Positions 57,321-64,000 of a stretch of 64,000 nucleotides of DNA are shown here, piece after piece. The translations under genes were made by a program, and so were the position numbers. Positions within the stretch are counted from its first letter, which is position 1. Every line of letters begins with the position of its first letter. The DNA comes from Sorghum bicolor (Eukaryota; Streptophyta; Magnoliopsida; Poales; Poaceae), in assembly GCF_000003195.3 (NCBI RefSeq), contig NC_012872.2, forward strand, positions 23,460,066 through 23,524,065, read 5' to 3'. The notes under the pieces were generated by a model that saw nothing but the letters and a program-made list of their open reading frames with translations, was not told the origin of the DNA and made no database searches.

Positions 57321-58836
57321 AACTCCCCCAAGCTTACCCTTTGCGCGTCCCTGAGCAAACAGCTAAACTCAGACGGATCAGGAGTTGCTTCGATGTTTTC
57401 TTTCCTGACAGGCACACATGCTTTTACATAAAAAATTCTTCCAGATTAAAGTGAAGTGTTGTGAAGTTTAGTACCTGCACTTAAATCTTAAGTAATCGAA
57501 AGACAAAATAGTTAATTCAAGCACTATCCCTCCTGTCTATACTTCACCTTTGTTCTAGAGTTTTTCATAAGTTTTCAAAATAAAACTCAGAGTTCCCAGC
57601 AATAATCTCTCAAGTCTCTCTATATGTGGTATTTGTGGATCCTTACCATGATATCACTTACCTATAGCTAATGGAATATTTAAGTGGAGCTCATAGGAGT
57701 GAAAACAGCTCTTACATATGTTGTCTAATTGAGCCATGGATCCAAAGGAACTCAGCATATAATTAAATCAAGATGTGCATGTGTGATGGAGTAAATGATA
57801 GTGATGGTGAAAATGCATAAGTGATAATAATAAAATTTAGTTCTCATTGCTCCTTATATTGCTATCTCTCCTCCTCTTCTGATCTTTGCTTTGGGAGAAC
57901 ATGGGCTATCTTTTTTTTTCAGGTGGGTAGTAGATACCCCTAATTCTACTGTCGGACACTTGTCCATTTTTTCCGCTCAAGTGGGCATCTTTGTACCCCT
58001 AATTCTACTTCGGACAGTTGTCCATTTTTACCTCTCGTCTCACTCTTTTTCTTTCTTTTCCGAGGTTCCAGGCACTTGCCCCTTTTTATTTCCTCGTATA
58101 TTTTTGCATAACCCATGCCTCTTCTGCATTGAATCTTTTTAGAGAGAGAGAATAACAATATTCGGGACAGTGAGTGATATTTTAATGATTGATGAATGCT
58201 GTGGTAGATGTGTGCAAGTGAATATCTTAATTTAACCACATGAAAAGCTCCTAAGGGTCTACACAGCTCGATCAAACTCAATGTAGTAAAAGATGTTATA
58301 GCAAGTATGGCTGTGGTAGGTAGTTTTGTCATGCTAGGAACTCATCATGTGACTTGTAAGTTTTCAAAATAAATCTCTAGAACTTAGTGTAGTAGGAACA
58401 AGATAAAAAGTAGCTCAACTTTATATCATGCCTTTCTCTTACCTAGACTTTAGTTTTATGCTTCCCAAAGATAGTAAGTTTAGTTTTAGTAAGTCCTGGA
58501 AGAACTCTAATATAAAAGCTAGGTACTTGTAAGTAAGCAAACAGAGCAACTGTTCATCATTTCCATCATGCATATTTTTGGTCTTTTTATTTTTTCTAGA
58601 GATTAAACTTAGCAGAAAAATAAAGCACACTTATCTACACACTCTTTTTATTTTGTTTTCATGTTTATAAAGTGCAGTAACATTAAAGCAAGAAAATATT
58701 TATTTGGTTTTCTAAGTTTTTTTCCTTTTAAGATAAATTAAATACTAAGACAGAATAGAATAAATAAGAAGAGCAAATAAAAACTTACTTGATAAATTGG
58801 GGAGAAACTCCCCCAAGCTGGATGTTGACGTCGGTC
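57321..58836 (-). other. 3' noncoding region of element B'
   Basis: PPT-like tracts (plus strand TCCCCCAAGC) lie at 57324-57333 next to the LTR and at 58809-58818 just after the second ORF. Palindromes at 57954-57965, 58012-58023 and 58070-58081 are again exactly 58 bp apart. No supported gene. Confidence 0.7.
57954..58081. repeat. array of three palindromes with 58-bp period (element B')
   Basis: Plus strand GGACACTTGTCC, GGACAGTTGTCC and AGGCACTTGCCC. The middle copy changes only the two central bases, and the last has one arm base that would still pair as G-U in the sense RNA. Confidence 0.72.
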
Positions 58837-60392
58837 TTACCCGATGTTCCAGAACCGCATCATGGTTGTGATGTTGTCATTCATTGTTGTTGTATCTTGT
58901 CTCAGCTCTTCTACTGCAGCGGCATGGTCTTGGTTCCATTTTTGTTGTTCTTCCAGGAGTCTTCCATGTTCTGCTTGCGTGTTCTGGATGTCGAGGAGGG
59001 TGTTGTCGGTACGAGTGAAGAAAGCACCGGCCTCTTGATTGTAGTCATTCGTGAAGGCGTAGGAGGCGTCGGAGTATCGTCCTGCATCAAATTGGGGTGG
59101 AGGTCTGGATCCTGAAGCTCCATATGGATCAGTGGAGTACCTACCCGTATGAAAAGGCGGGTTTGTCCACTGGTGATCTTGGCTCTCCGGCCATGTCTCC
59201 TCTATTGGCTCTTGTGGTTGCGCATGACGAGCCCATGGGTCTCGAAGGACTCGAGGATTGTAATCGCAATAATGCAGGTGCGCTGCTTCTTCTGGTCCAG
59301 GGTCAGCTCCATACCAAGTGCGTTCTCGGTGGGTGGTTATCCTTTCAGATGCCACTCGCTGTGGAGTTCTCTGGTTCACTGGTGTTGCTGCAATCTCAAT
59401 CAAAAAGTTTTGAACAACGTAGAGGCCAAGGTTCGGGTTAGGTAACCGAATCTTGCCTTTATCATCATATAGCATATACATTATATTCCCCTCTTTCTTT
59501 AACATCCGAGCTTGTCTAAATGTGTCATAGCCATGATAAATTCTTAATTCTTCTATGAAGTCCAACGATGAATTTTCTAGTAAGTGAAGATTAGTGGCTA
59601 GACGAGTGATAAGTGAAGTACATGCTACTGGTCCCTGAAGACTAGGTATACTAAGCCAATGAGAAACTAATAGTGTAACAGGTGAAGTGGGTACTTTACT
59701 AATAGCAGCATATAAAAGTTGTAAATCTCCTACTCTTACTTTCCTAATATCGTAACGATAGAAAAGATTGTACCCAAGCCATTTGTGGAACATCCTAAGA
59801 GTGGGGTGTTCCATGTCACTGGTTCGGGCTTGACTGTAAAAATTATCTCTAGATATTTCTCTCCAAAACTGGTGTCTCTCAAAATTGGGTAAATCGGAGT
59901 CAATGTTCAGGATGCATCTAGAAGAGAAACCAAGATGGTCGCTCAGCTCTCTCCAAGATAACATAATTTCCTGTTTAAACATCCGAAAAACAATTCCCCC
60001 CTCATAGTATTGTAAGGTGCAAAGAAATTCGAGGGTGAGAAGACGAGAACCCAGCTCAGTTATATTCCAAAAATTTGTCCAACCCATCATCTGAAAAATT
60101 AAGTCAAATTCAGTGTCCATACCTGTTTCTCGTAGTAGGATTGGATCGATAGTAGGGGTGTGAATGAAATCTTTGTTCTTCAATTGCTGATAGACTTCCT
60201 TCTCTCTTCGGGTCTTCAGTCCTAGGTCTCCTATCTTGAGAAGGACCTTAACTTGCTGACCTGATGAAGATGATGGAGCTTGGTGGGTGTCGGGTCGACG
60301 CTCATCTCTGATGGCTGTGAGGAGTGTCGGGCGGAACTCCTTGTACCAATGTTCTTGAGAGCCTTCCCTGCATTCTTCACCTTCTTAAACAT
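58837..60392 (-). pseudogene. second ORF of element B' (Athila ORF1-like), one frameshift
   Basis: Start ATG 60392 (MFKKVKNAGKALKNIGTRSS). A one-base loss near 60286, in the ACCCACC run, shifts the frame relative to B. From 60183 to 58837 the frame is fully open, including the globular domain and the C-terminal FWNIG end. The codon that is TAG in B is CAG here. About 90% or more of the residues match B, and the changes are spread out. No RT, integrase or membrane domain is seen. As in B, an own promoter is likely. Confidence 0.78.
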
Positions 60393-61301
60393 CCTGCAAA
60401 CAAAAGTTGGCAAAAACACAACTGGTGGAAAATGTGAGATAAAATGTTAGTGGTCAGCTGTCCGGAGTGTCAGTAGTCCAGGGGTTAATCGTTCAAGACA
60501 AGTTTCTATTTTGGTAGAGCCTCCCCCTAAACAACTTTTACTTCCGCTTAGACAACGGGATCACTACTTGCTAGGTGACAATCACTCTCTCAAAAGAACT
60601 CCAACCTTCCCTTCCAGTCTCCTCTTTCTCTCTACTCTCTTCTCTTCACTACAAAAGCTCCTTCTCGGGAAACTAAGATTTGTGTGGTTTTCTGAAGTGT
60701 TTGTGTGAAGAGAAGGGAAACTGGAGGTGGCCTTTTATAGGCTGAGCAGGGGACAGGGCGGGCGCCCAAGGTAGGTGGGCGGGCGCCCACCCCTGGTGTC
60801 CATCCTGGGTGTGCCTCCTCCACATGCTTCCTTGCTTTGATCTCACGCAGAATAATATTGTGTTGGTAGTGGTTGGACGGTGGAAAGATATCAAGTGAGT
60901 GGAAACATATTGGTGGATGAAATTATGTGATGGGATGTATGTGAGATGAAGTGTATGACATGTGGGACCCAAAGAGTGTGGGTCATGCTTCTAGAAGATC
61001 AATATAAATAAATATAATGCAGGAAAATCTATGAGAATTGAAACTTAATTAAAATGATAATGGAAAATATTTTTGTGCCTCCACAATAATTAATAAATAT
61101 GGGTTGTTACACACCACAAATATTATTTATATGGGGCTTTTTGATTATTATAATTATGCTATGAATATATATGACTAATGCAAGAATTAATTATGCAAGA
61201 GTTTAAATATGAGAAAATTAATAATGCGGATAAATACCGATTTACCTCCCGGTGAGGGTTTGGGATTTTTTTAGGTCCCCCAAGCTGGACCTCCAAATCT
61301 T
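60393..61301 (-). other. spacer of element B' with internal promoter and PPT-like tract
   Basis: The paired GC units at 60756-60767 and 60777-60788 and a minus-strand TATAAAAGG near 60731-60739 form the internal promoter. A splice-acceptor-like TTTGTTTGCAG lies just before the ATG of the second ORF. A PPT-like tract is at 61276-61285, just after the gag-pro stop. Otherwise AT-rich. Confidence 0.62.
60756..60788 (-). promoter_or_regulatory. paired GGGCGCCCGCCC module at internal promoter of B'
   Basis: Two perfect units, 21 bp apart, 17 bp upstream of the TATA on the minus strand, as in B. Confidence 0.75.
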
Positions 61302-63257
61302 TTAATCTTCTGAGTTTCCTTCCTTTGGAGATGGTGTCTCCAGTGGTTCTTCATGAACTTCCTTCACTGTAGAGTCTCTCTCTGGTCTGGGTTTGAATGT
61401 GAAGTGTTCTTCTTGTCCGTTTATGTTAAACTTGATTTCTCCCTTCCCGACATCAATGTGGGCATTGGCAGTGCTCAGAAATGGCCTTCCAAGGATGATG
61501 GACACTTTCGAGTCAGGACTCATGTCCAGTACTACGAAGTCTACTGGCACCAGGAAATCTCTGATCTTGACTGGAATGTTCTCGGCGATGCCCAGCGGCT
61601 GTCGAACCGATTGATCCGCTAGTTGCAAGCACATTGATGTTGGTTCTAAGGTTGCTTGCTCAAGCTTTTTATAGACTGATGCTGGCATCACACTGACACT
61701 TGCTCCGAGATCACAAAGTGCATTGTTGAAGTGTTGGTTTCCAATCGAGCAATCAATAGTGGGACATCCGGGATCTTCCTTCTTCTTTGGTGGTTTGTTG
61801 AGGATGGCCGCACTACATTCTTCTGTCAGCTTGATAACCTCAGTGGTGGGCAGTGGTCTCTTCTTGTTAAGAATATCTCTGATGTACTTTGCATATGTAG
61901 GTACCTGTATGGCATCAAGTAGAGGTATGTTGACATATAATTTCGGAATGACCTCTACAAACTTACCAAACTGCTCATCCGACTGCAGTCCTCTGTTTCT
62001 TCTGGGAAATGGCAAATAGTTGGTGTCGTAAAAATCTTTCCTCTTTTCTCCAGTTCTTGGTGGTTGTAGCAGATCTTCTGCTTCAACTGGGCTTTCTTCT
62101 TCTATCACTGTTGGTTGCACTGGTGCTGATGTTCTTTGTTTCTCTTTTGGGTATGGTGGATCTCTAGTAGCTTTACCTCCTCTAGTAGTTATATTCTTTA
62201 CCTGCTCAATGTTAGTAGCAACAGACAGTGCAGCAGCTAACTTTATTAATTTAAGCTCTACCCTTTTATTAAGAGTGTTTTTCTCATCAAAGGAAGTTAG
62301 TAGAAAATCCATTTTATTGTGTATATCTTTTAGAGATTATTCATTTGTATCTAGCCTTTGTTTAACTTCATCATTAATTTTGGTTTGTTGAGCAATTATC
62401 TCTTTTAATGAAAGTTGCTTGAAAGTATTACCTGAATTCATACCTTTGCTATTGGGTTGACTTGAAGTTGGTTGATGTTTGTATGCTGTCTCAATGGCCC
62501 TTTGATCTTCTTTGAACTTGGCCCTCTGGTCAATCCAATGGAGCAAATTTTCCATCTTAGTTGATAATGCATTTACTTCTTCCGGTATTTCTTCAGTTTG
62601 ATGACATTGTTGAGCTTTATCTTGGAACCAGCTTTGGTTTTCTGCTATCTTATCCAAAAGTATCTTTGCTTTTCCAGTTGTAAGCTCCAAGAATGATCCT
62701 TTAGCAGATGCATCTAGGCACTCACGAGCCTTCTGGGTTAATCCATGGTAGAAGGTCTGCATAAGTAACCATGTGGCCATTCCATGGTGAGGACAATCTG
62801 ATATGTATCCTTGAAAACGCTCCCATGCTTCTGAAATGGCTTCTGTCTTCTGCTGTTGGAAACTGACAATATTTCCTCTTAAGGCAGTTGTTTTGCCTAT
62901 AGGGAAAAACTTTGATAGAAAGGCATTTGACAAGTTCGTCCAGTTGTTGATGTTATCTTGATGAGTGTAGAACCACTTCCTCGCTTTTCCTTCTAGTGAG
63001 AATGGAAAGAGGCGAAGCAGTATGACGTCTTTGTCAACTCCATTGATGTGGATTGTGCTTCCAATCTCTAAGAAATTCTGCAAGTGTGCACTGGCATCTT
63101 CATGTGCCTTTCCACTGAATTGTGTAGCTTGTACCAAATTGATGAGACTTGACTTGAGCTCAAACTCAGGTATTCCTTCTTCTACTGCAAATCTTGGACC
63201 AGTTGGAATGTTGTCAAGACTTGGAGCAGAGAATTCTTGCAAGGTCTTTTGTGCCAT
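61302..63257 (-). pseudogene. gag-protease of element B', single stop
   Basis: Start ATG 63257 (MAQKTLQEFSAPSLDN). The capsid core LRLFPFSLEGKARKWFYTHQ, a coiled linker, and a retropepsin with ALCDLGAS and IILGRPFLSTA are all present. One TAA at 62337-62339 (TCA in B) interrupts the linker; otherwise the frame is open for about 650 codons. A working protease with no RT beside it is the family's hallmark. No zinc knuckle is seen. Confidence 0.88.
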
Positions 63258-63610
63258 AGCTTCAGCAATTGGTAGCTAGCTTCTTCTTCTCTAGATTGCT
63301 TTGGTTCTGATGATGAAGAGTTGAATGTACCCAAAGTCAATCCTGTTATACCCTGTATAAAAATATAAATATAGAAAAACAACAGGGTGAACCTGCCAAA
63401 GCAGCGGTGCCATGTTATGATTTCTCACTTAGTAGCTGTTTTTATGCAATTATTTCTCTATAGTCTAGTCTAATATTTTATATGAATAACCTTGGTTGAT
63501 TTTCTGGCTTTCCTTAATATTACCCTTTTGTTCCCTTTTATGACTTATTCCTGAGACTCATATAATTCCTATAATTCCTATAAGTCCCCGGCAACGGCAC
63601 CAGAAATGCT
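63258..63610 (-). other. leader and primer-binding site of element B'
   Basis: Minus strand TGGTGCCGTTGCCGGGGA, one change from the tRNA-Asp site, set 8 nt from the LTR edge at 63611 with the AGCATTTC spacer. The remaining leader is AT-rich and homologous to 10396-10705. Confidence 0.8.
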
Positions 63611-64000
63611 TGTTGACACTAGCTAACACCACTTAGATACTAGGTTGTCATCCCTAGCATGGCGCCAGAGTGTACAAAGGTATTTATAAATGTAAAGGCT
63701 CTCTAGAAAATAATCTATTCTATCCGCAAGCGCACAGATAAAACACCTCATTGTAGCATTTCACCAGGATAAGTATTCCAGGTATCGTCATTTATAATTT
63801 TGCTCTAGGGATCTCGAGAAGATGGAATTAAATCAAGGGACAAAATCTATCAAGGCATAGACTAGAGATAAACTTGCAAGAACATGATTACTAATGAGAA
63901 ACTCGTCACACAGTCACTTACTCTAGCAGGGGGTAAACCATAAAGATAATGATAATAAAGTATAAGTTCATGGGTAGATAGCACAGCGATTAGAAAATAG
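63611..64000 (-). mobile_element. 5' LTR of element B', truncated by window end
   Basis: The first 390 bp, in plus coordinates, match 55808-56200 with few differences (for example GGTATCATT/GGTATCGTC). The promoter part lies outside the window. Confidence 0.92.

Larger units (their letters stand above)
55808..64000 (-). mobile_element. element B': second copy of the RT-less Athila-like element, cut by window end
   Basis: Same organisation as B but reversed: 5' LTR from 63611, primer site, gag-pro (63257-61302), spacer with internal promoter, second ORF (60392-58837), 3' region with the 58-bp palindrome array, and 3' LTR 57320-55808. Its coding capacity is nearly intact: one stop in gag-pro and one frameshift in the second ORF. 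It inserted into LTR D at CGGGG (55803-55807); the partner duplication is outside the window. Confidence 0.92.

Overview
The window looks like intergenic heterochromatin from a large plant genome, most likely a grass. It is almost entirely nested LTR retrotransposons. I found no host protein-coding gene, rRNA, tRNA or CRISPR array. The grass assignment rests on the retrotransposon lineages seen (Tekay/Del chromovirus, Athila, and Tat/RIRE2 with an antisense 'putative gypsy-type transposon' gene) and on GC-rich, gene-like segments in the long LTRs. The species cannot be named from sequence alone.

Layout. 1-1048: end of a long LTR (family D, + orientation). 1053-4316: decayed copy (C1) of the antisense gene of a Tat-type element. 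4317-8824: a long LTR (family F, - strand) with a degenerate tandem repeat. 8855-40965: element B (+), a non-autonomous Athila-like element with gag-protease and a second ORF but no reverse transcriptase; LTRs 8855-10369 and 39538-40965, TSD CCTGC. Inside its second ORF, at TSD ATGCG, sits element A (15084-37962, -), a Tekay-type chromovirus with 3.9-kb LTRs. Inside the left LTR of A, at TSD CGCGT, sits element E (17675-26991, -), a young Athila-type element with equal 1233-bp LTRs and gag-pol. 40971-51702: a Tat/RIRE2-like element C2 (gag-pol on -, antisense spliced gene on +) whose promoter region was split by B. 51703-52006: apparent internal remnant of D; 52007-55807: D LTR. 55808-64000: element B' (-), a second and better preserved copy of B, cut by the window end. 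The nesting is D > C2 > B > A > E, with B' also inside D.

The most interesting content is accessory. Element A encodes, upstream of gag, an intact 347-residue protein whose first residues copy the histone H3 tail (16 of the first 21 identical). Lys9 is kept, while Lys4, 14, 18, 23 and 27 are all replaced. The protein ends in a coiled coil and an acidic tail, and the same element carries a chromodomain.

Elements B, B' and E share LTR ends, a tRNA-Asp primer site offset by a fixed octamer, and two cis-acting signatures. The first is a pair of GGGCGCCCGCCC sites exactly 21 bp apart, present eight times, both in LTRs and near internal promoters. The second is a set of short palindromes near the 3' end whose arms covary and which are spaced exactly 58 bp apart in B and B'. 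These shared signals suggest that RT-less B could be mobilised by E-like autonomous relatives.
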